This document shows positions 8,252-16,810 of a stretch of DNA of 64,000 bases, piece by piece (the stretch's first letter is position 1; each line of letters opens with the position of its first letter). Origin of the DNA: SZUA-430 sp040381215 (GTDB taxonomy: Bacteria > Pseudomonadota > Alphaproteobacteria > Micropepsales > Micropepsaceae); contig JBEIHO010000008.1 of the NCBI GenBank assembly GCA_040381215.1, positions 7,865 through 71,864 on the forward strand, read 5' to 3'. The notes beneath the pieces were generated by a model that had not been told where the DNA came from, ran no database searches, and saw nothing but the letters and a program-made list of their open reading frames with translations. The translations under genes were made by a program, and so were the position numbers.

Positions 8252-8746
8252 ATGTTTGTTGTCGAGACATTCTCCGGCACGAAGCAGGAATTGCACGAGG
8301 AGCTGCTGCGCCAGGCGCAGGGGCTTCTCGAGGGCGAGCGCGACCTGATTGCGAATGCCGCCAACCTGTCAGCGCTCATCTGGCAGCTGGTGCCTGACCT
8401 GAACTGGGCTGGATTTTATTTCATGAAGCATGGCGGGCTTGTCCTTGGTCCTTTCCAGGGCAAGCCGGCTTGCGTACGCATTGCGGTGGGAAAGGGCGTA
8501 TGCGGAACGGCCGTTGCAACCCGCTCCACCATGCTCGTCGAGGATGTCCATGCGTTTCCCGGGCATATTGCCTGCGATGCGGCGTCGAATGCCGAGCTGG
8601 TCGTGCCGCTCGTCAGCGATGGTATCGTGCATGGCGTGCTTGATCTGGACAGTCCGACGACCGGTCGCTTCGACAGGGAAGACCAGCAGGGCTTCGAGAG
8701 GCTGGTCGCGCTGTTCGTTGCCGCCAGCGATTTTCCAAAAGCCTGA
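8252..8746 (+). CDS. msrC: Free methionine-(R)-sulfoxide reductase (GAF domain)
   Basis: Reduces free, not protein-bound, methionine-R-sulfoxide. The 164-residue GAF-fold protein has no signal, so it is cytoplasmic. The three redox cysteines sit at residues 74, 84 and 108; this 10/24 spacing equals that of the characterised E. coli enzyme (Cys84, Cys94, Cys118). Flanking motifs LVLGPFQGKPAC and GKGVCGTAV support it, as does NWAGFYF near residue 51. As the third gene of the msr operon it extends repair to the free amino acid. Confidence 0.93.
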   Translation: MFVVETFSGTKQELHEELLRQAQGLLEGERDLIANAANLSALIWQLVPDLNWAGFYFMKHGGLVLGPFQGKPACVRIAVGKGVCGTAVATRSTMLVEDVHAFPGHIACDAASNAELVVPLVSDGIVHGVLDLDSPTTGRFDREDQQGFERLVALFVAASDFPKA

Positions 8747-8776
8747 GCTGTCTACTTCCTGTCCTTGACGTGAAGT

Positions 8777-8970
8777 GGCCGGACCGACTGGGGTATATCT
8801 CGGTCCGGCCTGTCACGCCTCTTTCGTCAAGGTATAGGGGGTACCCGGACGATTGCCTGGAAGGGAGTTCCAGTACCGGAGCCGCTTGGCTGCTTCTCAG
8901 GGGGAGATTGCTGCTCCGGTACGACCGAGATGGGAGTGTGCGGGAGCGTTGCCAAGGGGCGCACGCAAAA
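8777..8970. other. Structured intergenic region with several perfect hairpins
   Basis: The 242 bases between the convergent msrC and lysR genes hold an 11-base perfect inverted repeat (GGCCGGACCGA 8777-8787 with its complement 8800-8810, 12-base loop), a small hairpin CTGGAA/TTCCAG near 8858-8872, a 10-base perfect repeat (GTACCGGAGC 8873-8882 with complement 8913-8922) enclosing an inner TCTC/GAGA hairpin, and a GTGTGC/GCGCAC pair near 8936-8965. None is followed by a T-run on either strand, so simple terminators do not explain it. It could be an undescribed structured RNA or a palindromic repeat family. Confidence 0.4.
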
Positions 8971-8988
8971 AAACTTCTGCCGGTCAGC

Positions 8989-9882
8989 TCAGAATTGCCA
9001 CTCGCGGGCTTGTGAAACCATGAAGTCGCGGAAGACCATGATGCGTTTGGCGCCGCGCAATGTCTCGGGATAACACAGGTGGACCTCGTATTTCGGCCCC
9101 GGTGTTTCCTCGAGGATGCGAATGAGTTTCGTGTTGCCGTGGGTGATGTAGTCGGGCAGGGCGCCGATGCCGATGCCGCTCTCTATGGCCTTGCTCATCG
9201 CGATGATGTTGTTGACGTAAAGGGCGGCTTCGCGCGGACTGCCAGACTTGCGGCCGACTTCCGACAGCCAGTTCACCTTGGCGATTTCAGGCGGGGCGTC
9301 GCCGTAGATGATGATGTCGTGACCATCGATGCTGCCGATGTCGGAGGGCCTGCCCTTGCGGGCCATGTATTCCTCGGTCGCGTAGACATGATAGACGACA
9401 TCGAACAGCTTGCGCTGGACGAGGTCGCCCTGAACGGGCTGGCGCATGCGCAGGGCGATATCCGCCTCGCGGTGGCTGAGATCGAGTTCGCCATCGTGCA
9501 GCAGCAGGTGAACCTTGATGTCCGGGTAGGCCTCGGCGAAGAGCCGCAGGCGCGGGGTAAGCCAGAAGGTGCCAATGCCTACGGTCGCTGTCACCCGCAG
9601 CTCGCCACGAGGATCTTCGCGGCTGTTGAGCAGGTCTTCCTCGACCTCCGTGAGTTCCTGGAAGATGCGGGTCGTGGTGCGGAAGAGACGCTCGCCCTGT
9701 TCCGTCCTGACAAGCCCCCTGGCGTGGCGAATGAACAGGGATGTCTTCACCTCATCCTCGAGGGCACTGATCTGGCGGCTCACGGCGGGCTGGCTCAAGC
9801 CAAGCTCTTCGCCTGCGTGGGTCAGGCTTCCGGCCTTTGCCACCGCATGGAACACGCGCAACCTGTCCAGGTCCATCGGCAT
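8989..9882 (-). CDS. LysR-family transcriptional regulator
   Basis: A 297-residue LysR-type regulator. The N-terminal winged helix-turn-helix is typical (LDRLRVFHAVAKAGSLTHAGEELGLSQPAVSRQISALE), followed by the periplasmic-binding-like effector domain (GELRVTATVGIGTFWLTPRL). The start at 9882 is 8 bases after the trxB stop, with GCGGAA as ribosome site inside trxB's end, so it is the second gene of a trxB-lysR operon. The inducer is unknown; the position suggests a redox- or sulfur-related signal but that is inference. Confidence 0.92.
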   Translation of the reverse strand: MPMDLDRLRVFHAVAKAGSLTHAGEELGLSQPAVSRQISALEDEVKTSLFIRHARGLVRTEQGERLFRTTTRIFQELTEVEEDLLNSREDPRGELRVTATVGIGTFWLTPRLRLFAEAYPDIKVHLLLHDGELDLSHREADIALRMRQPVQGDLVQRKLFDVVYHVYATEEYMARKGRPSDIGSIDGHDIIIYGDAPPEIAKVNWLSEVGRKSGSPREAALYVNNIIAMSKAIESGIGIGALPDYITHGNTKLIRILEETPGPKYEVHLCYPETLRGAKRIMVFRDFMVSQAREWQF

Positions 9883-9890
9883 GGCATCAT

Positions 9891-10856
9891 CTATTCCGCT
9901 GCAACCCTGACCTGCTGGTGATGGGCAATGAAGCGCTCTGCCTCGAGCGCTGCCATGCAACCCATTCCTGCCGCCGTCACAGCCTGGCGAAACACCTTGT
10001 CCTTCACGTCGCCGGCAGCGAAGACGCCCGGGATGTTGGTTGCCGTCGAGTCCGGTGCCGTGCGGATGTAGCCGTCGTCGTCCATGTCGACCTGGCCGCG
10101 GAAGATGGCCGTGGCCGGTGCGTGTCCGATGGCAACGAACAGGCCATCCACCTTCAGTTCACTTGTCGCGCCTGTCTTCACGTTATTCAGGCGGACGCCG
10201 GTCACCGACTTGGGAGTGGATGAGCCGAGCACCTCGTCAACGCCAGAGTCCCAGACCACCCTGATCTTCGGGTTGGCGAAGAGGCGCTGCTGCATCATCT
10301 TTTCGGCGCGCAGGCTGTCCCTGCGGTGGATGAGTGTCACGGTGTTCGCGAAATTGGTCAGGAAGAGCGCTTCTTCAACGGCGGTGTTGCCGCCACCGAT
10401 GATCGCGACGTCCTTGCCGCGGTAGAAGAAGCCGTCGCACGTGGCGCAGGCCGAAACACCGTGTCCCTTGAAATGCTCTTCCGAGGGCAGGCCAAGCCAG
10501 CGTGCCTGCGCGCCGGTTGCGATGATCAGCGTGTCGCAGGTGTAGACGTCGCCGCTGTCGCAGCCGAGGCGGAAGGGGCGTGCCTTGAGGTCGACGGTTT
10601 CCACGATGTCGTTCACCATGCGCGTGCCGACGTGCTCGGCCTGCGCTTTCATCTGGTCCATCAGCCAGGGGCCCTGGATGGTCTCGGCGAAGCCGGGGTA
10701 ATTCTCGACGTCGGTCGTGATCGTGAGCTGCCCGCCGGGCTGAAGGCCTGCGATCAGCACGGGTTCAAGCATGGCGCGAGCCGCATAGATCGCCGCGGTG
10801 TAGCCAGCGGGGCCGGATCCGATGATGATTACCTTGGCGTGTGTCGCTGCTGTCAT
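9891..10856 (-). CDS. trxB: Thioredoxin-disulfide reductase
   Basis: FAD/NADPH enzyme that reduces thioredoxin in the cytoplasm. It has 321 residues, the usual length. The FAD-binding IIGSGPAGYTAAIYAARA is at about 10-27, the redox-active disulfide CATC at 137-140 and the NADPH-binding GGGNTAVEEALFLT follows; the second FAD motif GVFAAGDV is near the C-terminus. It is first in an operon with the LysR gene and stands close to the msr genes, whose cytoplasmic member MsrC depends on thioredoxin. Confidence 0.96.
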   Translation of the reverse strand: MTAATHAKVIIIGSGPAGYTAAIYAARAMLEPVLIAGLQPGGQLTITTDVENYPGFAETIQGPWLMDQMKAQAEHVGTRMVNDIVETVDLKARPFRLGCDSGDVYTCDTLIIATGAQARWLGLPSEEHFKGHGVSACATCDGFFYRGKDVAIIGGGNTAVEEALFLTNFANTVTLIHRRDSLRAEKMMQQRLFANPKIRVVWDSGVDEVLGSSTPKSVTGVRLNNVKTGATSELKVDGLFVAIGHAPATAIFRGQVDMDDDGYIRTAPDSTATNIPGVFAAGDVKDKVFRQAVTAAGMGCMAALEAERFIAHHQQVRVAAE

Positions 10857-10960
10857 GTGCGAATCTTCCCGGGATGTTCGGCTGGTGCGCTTGTTTGCCC
10901 GTCATATAGGAAGGGTTGGTCTGCGACCGCAATATGGGGTGCGCGGGCGATCCCGCCAAA

Positions 10961-11929
10961 TCAAAGAAAATTGACCAATTTGCCGCGTATCAGATCTGCA
11001 ATTCGGGCGGTTTCGTTCAGTGGGTCGTAAGTCCAGTTTTCGATCCGTCCCTTGAAAAGGCGGGCGACTCCCATTTCGGTGAGCTTGTCCACAAGGCGGT
11101 CGAACTTGGGGTTGGATGACGCGAGTTGCAGGATGTGCACCGGTTTTCCGGTGCCGGCGGCCTCAACCATCATGTTGGTGGAATCGGAGGTCACCAGGAT
11201 CGCGTCCGCGTGCGCCAGCATGCCCAGCAGCGGGTTGTCGCCTTTGCCATCCCAGAGAAAGGCGTGCTTGGCGTTGAGCGCGTCGCGCAGGATCTGCGTC
11301 TGCTCTTCGCCGGTGCGTCGGGACGTGGTGACCATCAGGGAGAAACCCTGGTGGAGGAGGTCGCGCAGCTGGTCACCCAGCGCTGCGGCGTCGGCCTTGG
11401 TGAAACGGTGCGCCTTTGATCGCCCTCCCACCAGGACGGCGATGCGCGGCGATGGATAGGCCTGAACCAGCGCTTGCCAGCGCCTTGCGGCGGTTTCGAG
11501 GTTGGCAGCGTTGATGCGGTTGGGGCTGCCGATGATGGGGACCACGTTGTCGCCCGTCAGTCCGTCATGCTCGGGCGGAACGACCAGGTCGAAAACGTCC
11601 GTCGGAACACGCGGGTCCTGGAGCTGGACCGTCATTGTGCGGTTGTCCGAGCGTCGCTTGATTTCGATCAGGAAAGGGATGCTGCGCCATCCGCAACCGA
11701 TGGCGAGGCGCGGCCAGGGTGGTTCGAAGCGCGTGCTGTCGCTGCCCAAGGAGAGGAAGGGGAAGGGCCAGAGCGTGACCGGGAGGAGCGTCCACGGCCA
11801 GACGGGTTTCACGATCCGGCTTTCGATCGGCAATCCAACCGCTTCGGCCAGGCCGAGGCACTGGTTGAGCATGCCGGCCCTGCCATCGGTGATGATCCAG
11901 GTTGCGTCTTTCAGCGTCGGATTGTTCAC
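10961..11929 (-). CDS. ELM1/GtrOC1-family putative nucleoside-diphosphate-sugar epimerase-like protein
   Basis: A 322-residue member of the family named after plant mitochondrial fission factor ELM1 (DUF1022). Signatures are WIITDGRAGMLNQCLGLAEAVG at the start, the LVGGRSKAHRFT block at about 185, TTSRRTGEE at about 220 and VTSDSTNMMVEAAGTGKPVHIL at about 265. Bacterial members are widespread in Alphaproteobacteria and resemble glycosyltransferase-type Rossmann folds; the reaction is unknown. It is divergent from the Lrp gene and 100 bases upstream of trxB's start on the same strand, probably a separate unit. Confidence 0.85.
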   Translation of the reverse strand: MNNPTLKDATWIITDGRAGMLNQCLGLAEAVGLPIESRIVKPVWPWTLLPVTLWPFPFLSLGSDSTRFEPPWPRLAIGCGWRSIPFLIEIKRRSDNRTMTVQLQDPRVPTDVFDLVVPPEHDGLTGDNVVPIIGSPNRINAANLETAARRWQALVQAYPSPRIAVLVGGRSKAHRFTKADAAALGDQLRDLLHQGFSLMVTTSRRTGEEQTQILRDALNAKHAFLWDGKGDNPLLGMLAHADAILVTSDSTNMMVEAAGTGKPVHILQLASSNPKFDRLVDKLTEMGVARLFKGRIENWTYDPLNETARIADLIRGKLVNFL

Positions 11930-12021
11930 AGAATTGCGCGATCCTGAAATTTTATTGCCGAATCCTGGGGGCTGACGCTATACAAGGCCCGCGCGAAACA
12001 AAATTTCCCGGGCGGGTCCCC

Positions 12022-12498
12022 ATGCAGCGAAACAAGCTAGATGCCATAGACCAGCGCATTCTCCATGAATTGCAGGCGGACGGGCGCATCACGAATGTCG
12101 AGCTGTCCCAACGCGCCAAGATTTCGGCGCCGCCCTGTTTACGGCGGGTTCGCGCGCTGGAGCAAGACGGATTTATCCGCGGGTATCACGCGGATCTGGA
12201 TCCCAAGGCCCTGGGCTATGAGGTGACCGCGTTCGCGTTCGTGGGCTTGGCCAGCCAGGCCGAGCCTGACCTCAAGGCCTTCGAGGAGCAGGTGAGGCAG
12301 TGGCCCATCGTGCGCGAGTGCTACATGATGTCGGGCGAGGTCGATTTTGTCCTCAAATGCGTGGCCCATGACCTGAGCGAGTGGCAGACCTTCGTCACCC
12401 AGACGCTGACAGCGGCGCGCAGCGTCGCTGCCGTCAAGACGGCGCTCACGATCCGTGAATCGAAGCGCGAGCCCGGGGTTCCAGTCGAACCGGCCTGA
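12022..12498 (+). CDS. Lrp/AsnC-family transcriptional regulator
   Basis: A 158-residue regulator. The N-terminal helix-turn-helix runs from DQRILHELQADGRITNVELSQRAKIS to CLRRVRALEQDGFI, and the C-terminal RAM ligand domain contains the GEVDFVLKCV pattern. The ATG at 12022 was chosen because an upstream extension lacks conservation. It is divergent from the ELM1-family gene, the 90-base gap being its likely regulatory region, and is followed by a strong terminator. It probably senses an amino acid. Confidence 0.93.
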   Translation: MQRNKLDAIDQRILHELQADGRITNVELSQRAKISAPPCLRRVRALEQDGFIRGYHADLDPKALGYEVTAFAFVGLASQAEPDLKAFEEQVRQWPIVRECYMMSGEVDFVLKCVAHDLSEWQTFVTQTLTAARSVAAVKTALTIRESKREPGVPVEPA

Positions 12499-12540
12499 GC
12501 GGTGCGCTTCCTCCGATCGTTGCGCCTGACAAACAAAAAC

Positions 12541-12567
12541 GGGCAGCGGATATCCGCTGCCCGTTTT
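12541..12567. terminator. Bidirectional intrinsic terminator between lrp and greA
   Basis: A perfect 22-base palindrome starting GGGCAGCGGA (12541-12562) is preceded by an A-rich run (AAACAAAAAC) and followed by GTTTT. It therefore works as a hairpin with a T-tract for the plus-strand lrp gene, and on the minus strand with TTTTTGTTT for greA. Confidence 0.9.
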
Positions 12568-12584
12568 CGTGTCCTGCGCAGGGA

Positions 12585-13058
12585 TTACTTGTATTCGACT
12601 TTGGTGATCTCGTAGGTGCGGCCGCCGGAGGGCGTGTTGACCTCGACCGTGTCGCCGACCGACTTGCCGATCAGGGCGCGGGCCAGCGGCGAGGACAGCG
12701 AGATGCGACCCTTGGCAAAGTCTGCCTCGATGTCGCCGACGATCTGGAATTTGGACTTCTGCTCGGTCTCCTCGTCCACAACCGTGACGGTCGCACCGAA
12801 CTTGACGGATTTGCCGGAAAGCTTGGATACGTCGATCACCTGGGCACGGGACACCTTGTCCTCGAGTTCCATCACGCGTCCCTCGATGAAGCTCTGGCGC
12901 TCCTTGGCGGAATGGTACTCCGCGTTCTCCGACAGGTCGCCATGGGCGCGGGCTTCGGAGATCGCCTTGATGATGGCTGGACGTTCCACTGACTTCAGGT
13001 GCTTTATCTCCGCCTCCAGAGCAGCAAAGCCCTGTGCGGTCATGGGTATCTTTTCCAT
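12585..13058 (-). CDS. greA: Transcription elongation factor GreA
   Basis: Rescues backtracked RNA polymerase by stimulating transcript cleavage. It has 157 residues, the normal length. The N-terminal coiled coil carries the acidic tip region (EARAHGDLSENAEYHSAKERQ), and the C-terminal FKBP-like domain ends in GGRTYEITKVEYK. The start at 13058 (MEKIPMTAQG) matches the family; a longer frame upstream is not conserved. It has its own promoter (13214-13242) and terminator, so it is monocistronic. Confidence 0.97.
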   Translation of the reverse strand: MEKIPMTAQGFAALEAEIKHLKSVERPAIIKAISEARAHGDLSENAEYHSAKERQSFIEGRVMELEDKVSRAQVIDVSKLSGKSVKFGATVTVVDEETEQKSKFQIVGDIEADFAKGRISLSSPLARALIGKSVGDTVEVNTPSGGRTYEITKVEYK

Positions 13059-13213
13059 CGCCTGATTCTCGTCACTTTCCAGTCGCGCCAAGGGACAAAA
13101 GGACTGAGCAGCCTTGGCGGCGCGACCGACCAAAGCCTTCGGAGTTTCAATTGCTCGCTGAAGAACTGCAGCGCAGCTGATGCCTGGGTGCCAAACCCGC
13201 GGCTTACGGGATC

Positions 13214-13242
13214 AATATAGCAACACCCGCCCCGGTTTTCAA
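13214..13242 (-). promoter_or_regulatory. Sigma-70-type promoter of greA
   Basis: On the minus strand, a -35 box TTGAAA (13242-13237) and a -10 box TATATT (13219-13214) are separated by exactly 17 bases. The start of transcription would lie near 13207, giving a leader of about 150 bases before the greA ATG. It lies between the carB stop and greA. Confidence 0.7.
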
Positions 13243-13290
13243 GGACTGTGACCGAGGGGGTCTGGCAAAATTCCCTTTTAAATCAATGCC

Positions 13291-16200
13291 TTAGTTTGCA
13301 TATGACTGTAGCGGCGCTACGTCGAGGCTGGTTGTCCGCAGGGCAGAAATCGACTGAACCGCAGCGGAAGCCCCGGCAATGGTCGTGTAATAGGGGATCT
13401 TCTGCATCAGCGCGGTCCGACGGATCGAAAGCGAATCCTTCAGGGCCTGTGCACCCTCCGTCGTGTTGAACACGAGGGCGATCGAGCCGTCCTTCATGGC
13501 ATCGACGATGTGGGGGCGGCCTTCGTAGACCTTGTTGATCCGCGTGACGGGGAGGCCCATGTCCATCAGGTGGGTTGCCGTGCCGCCTGTGGCAACAATC
13601 CTGAAGCCCATGGCGATCAGGTCTTGCACAGGCTTCAGGATGGCGTCCTTGTCTGAATCGCGAACCGAGACGAATACGGTTCCTTCGCCGGGCAACGTGA
13701 TGCCGGCTGCGATCTGGCTCTTGGCGAAGGCTCGCTCGAAGTTCGAGTCGATACCCATCACCTCGCCGGTCGACTTCATTTCCGGGCCCAGCACCACATC
13801 GACGCCGGGGAAGCGCGCGAAGGGCATCACGGCTTCCTTGACGGACATATGTCGCGGCGTTTTTTCCTTCAGTCCCATCGATGCGAGGGGTTCGCCTGCC
13901 ATGACGCGCGAGGCGATGGCGGCTACCGGCAAGCCAACGGCCTTGGCCACGAAGGGGACGGTGCGGCTTGCGCGTGGATTGACCTCGAGGATGAAGATCT
14001 GGCCCGCCTGGATTGCGAACTGGACATTCATCAGGCCGACCACGTTCAGCTCGCGTGCCAGCGCCGTTGTCTGACGCTTGAGTTCCGCCACCATTTCCGG
14101 CGACAGGGACCAGGGCGGGATCGAGCAGGCGCTGTCACCGGAGTGGACGCCGGCTTCCTCGATATGTTCCATGATGCCCGCGACGAAGACGCCGCTTGCG
14201 TCGGCTATGGCGTCAACATCGACTTCGACGGCGTTGCGCAGGTACTGATCGATCAGCACGGGATCGTCGCCCGAGATCTTGAAGACGTCGGTCTGCAGCA
14301 GTGTCTCGCGCATGTGCTGTTCGTCGCGAACGATGGTCATGCCGCGACCGCCCAATACGAAGGAGGGGCGGATGACGACCGGGTATCCAACTTCGCGCGC
14401 GGCCTGCAGCGCTTCTTCGGTCGTCAAGGCCGTTCGGTTCATGGGTTGCTTGAGGCCGATCGCGTCGATGAGCGCCTGGAAACGCTTGCGATCCTCGGCG
14501 ATGTCGATGGCATCGGGCTGGGTCCCGAGGATCGGGATCTTCGCGGTTTCCAATGCGGCTGCGAGTTTCAGCGGGGTCTGGCCGCCAAACTGGCAGATGA
14601 CGCCAACAACTTCGCCCCGCGACTGCTCGGTGCGGATGAGCTCGATCACATCCTCTGCCGTCAAGGGTTCGAAGTAGAGGCGGTCGGATGTGTCGTAGTC
14701 GGTCGAGACGGTCTCCGGGTTGCAGTTGACCATGATGGTCTCGAAGCCCGACTTGGCGAGGGCAAAGGCTGCATGACAGCAGCAATAGTCGAATTCGATG
14801 CCCTGGCCGATGCGGTTGGGACCGCCGCCCAGGATGATGACCTTGCGGCGGTCGGAAGGTTCGCTCTCGCATTCCACAGCGCCCGCTGTCGGCGCCTCGT
14901 AGGTCGAATACATGTAAGGCGTAATCGCGCGGAACTCGGCTGCGCATGTGTCGACGCGCTTGAAGACCGGCGTGACACCAAGCCGGCGTCGCTGTCCGGC
15001 GACTTCGCTTTCGCGCTTGCCCGTCAGGCGCGCGATGCGCGCGTCGGAGAAGCCCATGGCCTTGATATCGCGCATCCCATCGGCGTCGTCGGGCAGACCG
15101 TGCTCGCGAATGGAGGCTTCGGTGCGGATGATGTCCTCGATCTGCTCGAGGAACCAGGGGTCGACCTTGGAGGCTGCATGGACTTCGGCAATGGTCAGGC
15201 CCATCCTGAAGGCTTCAGCGATGATGCGGATGCGGTCAGGCGTCGGCCGTGCGAGGGCCGCGATCACGGCGTTGCGGTCGTCGCCGGATCCAAGACCCGG
15301 GATCTCTATCTCGTCGAAGCCGGTCAGGCCGGTTTCCAGAGAGCGGAGCGCTTTCTGGACGGACTCGGCGAAGGTGCGTCCGATGGCCATGGCTTCGCCA
15401 ACGGATTTCATCGACGTGGTCAGGATCGGTTCGGCGCCCGGGAACTTCTCGAACGCAAAGCGCGGGATCTTCGTGACCACGTAGTCGAGCGTGGGTTCGA
15501 AGGATGCGGGCGTTGCCTTGGTGATGTCATTCGTCAGTTCGTCGAGCGTGTAGCCGACGGCGAGGCGGGCAGCGACCTTGGCGATGGGAAAGCCCGTCGC
15601 CTTCGAGGCCAGCGCCGAGGAGCGCGATACGCGCGGGTTCATTTCAATGACGACGAGGCGGCCATCTTTCGGGTTGATGGCGAACTGCACGTTGGAGCCG
15701 CCGGTTTCAACGCCGATCTCGCGCAGCACAGCAATGCTGGCGTTGCGCATGATCTGGTATTCCTTGTCCGTCAGGGTCAAGGCGGGGGCTACGGTGATCG
15801 AGTCGCCGGTGTGGACGCCCATCGGGTCGATGTTCTCGATCGAACAGATGATGATGCAGTTGTCGACGCGGTCGCGGACTACCTCCATCTCGAATTCCTT
15901 CCAGCCGAGAACGGATTCCTCGATCAGGACAGAACCGACGGGGGAGGCATCGATGCCGCGATCGACGATCTCGACGAATTCCTCGCGGTTGTAGGCGATG
16001 CCGCCGCCCTGACCGCCGAGCGTGAAGGACGGTCGGATGATTGCGGGAAGGCCGACATGGTCGAGTGCCGCCAATGCCTGGTCGCGCGATGTCGCTATGC
16101 GCGAGCGTGGGGATTCCAGCCCGATGCGGTCCATGGCGTCGCGGAAGAGGAGGCGGTCTTCGGCCTTGGCTATGACATCCGGCTTCGCGCCGATCATCTC

Positions 16201-16557
16201 GATGTCGTATTTCTGGAGGATGCCGAGCTTGTCGAGGTCGAGGGCGCAATTGAGTGCGGTCTGTCCACCCATGGTGGGCAAGACGGCGATGCGCGATGCG
16301 GGGTGCTCGCGACGTTCGCGGGCGATGATCTTCTCGACGAATTCCGGCGTGATGGGTTCGATGTAGGTTGCGTCCGCCAGATCGGGATCGGTCATGATCG
16401 TGGCGGGGTTCGAATTGACGAGGACGATCCGGTAGCCCTCGGACCTCAGCGCGCGACACGCCTGCACGCCGGAATAATCGAACTCGCAGGCCTGGCCGAT
16501 CACGATCGGTCCGGCGCCGATGATGAGGATCGTATCGATGTCAGTTCTTCTGGGCAT
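13291..16557 (-). CDS. carB: Carbamoyl-phosphate synthase large subunit
   Basis: Makes carbamoyl phosphate from bicarbonate, ATP and the ammonia delivered by CarA, for pyrimidines and arginine. It is full length, 1088 residues, with the two ATP-grasp halves: half one begins TILIIGAGPIVIGQACEFDYSG, half two begins VIILGGGPNRIGQGIEFDYCCCHA at about 575. The C-terminal MGS-like allosteric domain has the FRIVATGGTATHLMDMG motif. The carA gene lies upstream on the same strand but an HD-domain gene and a 250-base gap separate them, so carB may have its own promoter. Confidence 0.98.
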   Translation of the reverse strand: MPRRTDIDTILIIGAGPIVIGQACEFDYSGVQACRALRSEGYRIVLVNSNPATIMTDPDLADATYIEPITPEFVEKIIARERREHPASRIAVLPTMGGQTALNCALDLDKLGILQKYDIEMIGAKPDVIAKAEDRLLFRDAMDRIGLESPRSRIATSRDQALAALDHVGLPAIIRPSFTLGGQGGGIAYNREEFVEIVDRGIDASPVGSVLIEESVLGWKEFEMEVVRDRVDNCIIICSIENIDPMGVHTGDSITVAPALTLTDKEYQIMRNASIAVLREIGVETGGSNVQFAINPKDGRLVVIEMNPRVSRSSALASKATGFPIAKVAARLAVGYTLDELTNDITKATPASFEPTLDYVVTKIPRFAFEKFPGAEPILTTSMKSVGEAMAIGRTFAESVQKALRSLETGLTGFDEIEIPGLGSGDDRNAVIAALARPTPDRIRIIAEAFRMGLTIAEVHAASKVDPWFLEQIEDIIRTEASIREHGLPDDADGMRDIKAMGFSDARIARLTGKRESEVAGQRRRLGVTPVFKRVDTCAAEFRAITPYMYSTYEAPTAGAVECESEPSDRRKVIILGGGPNRIGQGIEFDYCCCHAAFALAKSGFETIMVNCNPETVSTDYDTSDRLYFEPLTAEDVIELIRTEQSRGEVVGVICQFGGQTPLKLAAALETAKIPILGTQPDAIDIAEDRKRFQALIDAIGLKQPMNRTALTTEEALQAAREVGYPVVIRPSFVLGGRGMTIVRDEQHMRETLLQTDVFKISGDDPVLIDQYLRNAVEVDVDAIADASGVFVAGIMEHIEEAGVHSGDSACSIPPWSLSPEMVAELKRQTTALARELNVVGLMNVQFAIQAGQIFILEVNPRASRTVPFVAKAVGLPVAAIASRVMAGEPLASMGLKEKTPRHMSVKEAVMPFARFPGVDVVLGPEMKSTGEVMGIDSNFERAFAKSQIAAGITLPGEGTVFVSVRDSDKDAILKPVQDLIAMGFRIVATGGTATHLMDMGLPVTRINKVYEGRPHIVDAMKDGSIALVFNTTEGAQALKDSLSIRRTALMQKIPYYTTIAGASAAVQSISALRTTSLDVAPLQSYAN

Positions 16558-16810
16558 GGGTCAAACCATCAATGCGGCGCATGTGATGCAATGCTGCCAC
16601 TGTGTTTTAGGAGTTGATTAATCGGCAGGGCGTACGACGTGCGTGCAGCCGATTTAAGCCGGGAACCAATCGCCAAGAGCTGCACAACAAAAAGGTTTCC
16701 GTTCTCAAGCCTGCGGTGATTTTCCGTGCGCTGGCGTTCGTTACGGGCTTGGGCCCGGCAACGGCGCCAGCTTTTTCTTTTCCCGGACGCACGGTGATTG
16801 CTCAGGTGGT
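16558..16810 (+). other. Gap between HD gene and carB with a plus-strand terminator-like hairpin
   Basis: No convincing gene on either strand. On the plus strand a long hairpin (outer stem GCTGGCG near 16731 with CGCCAGC near 16767, inner stem CGGGC/GCCCG) is followed by TTTTTCTTTT at 16773-16782. Both flanking genes run on the minus strand, so this terminator-like signal faces the wrong way for them. A short plus-strand transcript ending here is possible. On the minus strand the gap must hold the carB ribosome site and perhaps its promoter. Confidence 0.35.

Noticed and set aside
8873..8970. Signal recognition particle RNA on the minus strand
   Set aside because: GAAGCAGCCAAG resembles part of the 4.5S core, but the GGAA tetraloop hairpin and symmetric loop are missing.
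13849..16617. 922-codon open frame on the plus strand opposite carB
   Set aside because: It is fully antisense to an intact carB, its translation is Arg/Asp/Gly-rich without domains, and such frames are common in high-GC DNA.
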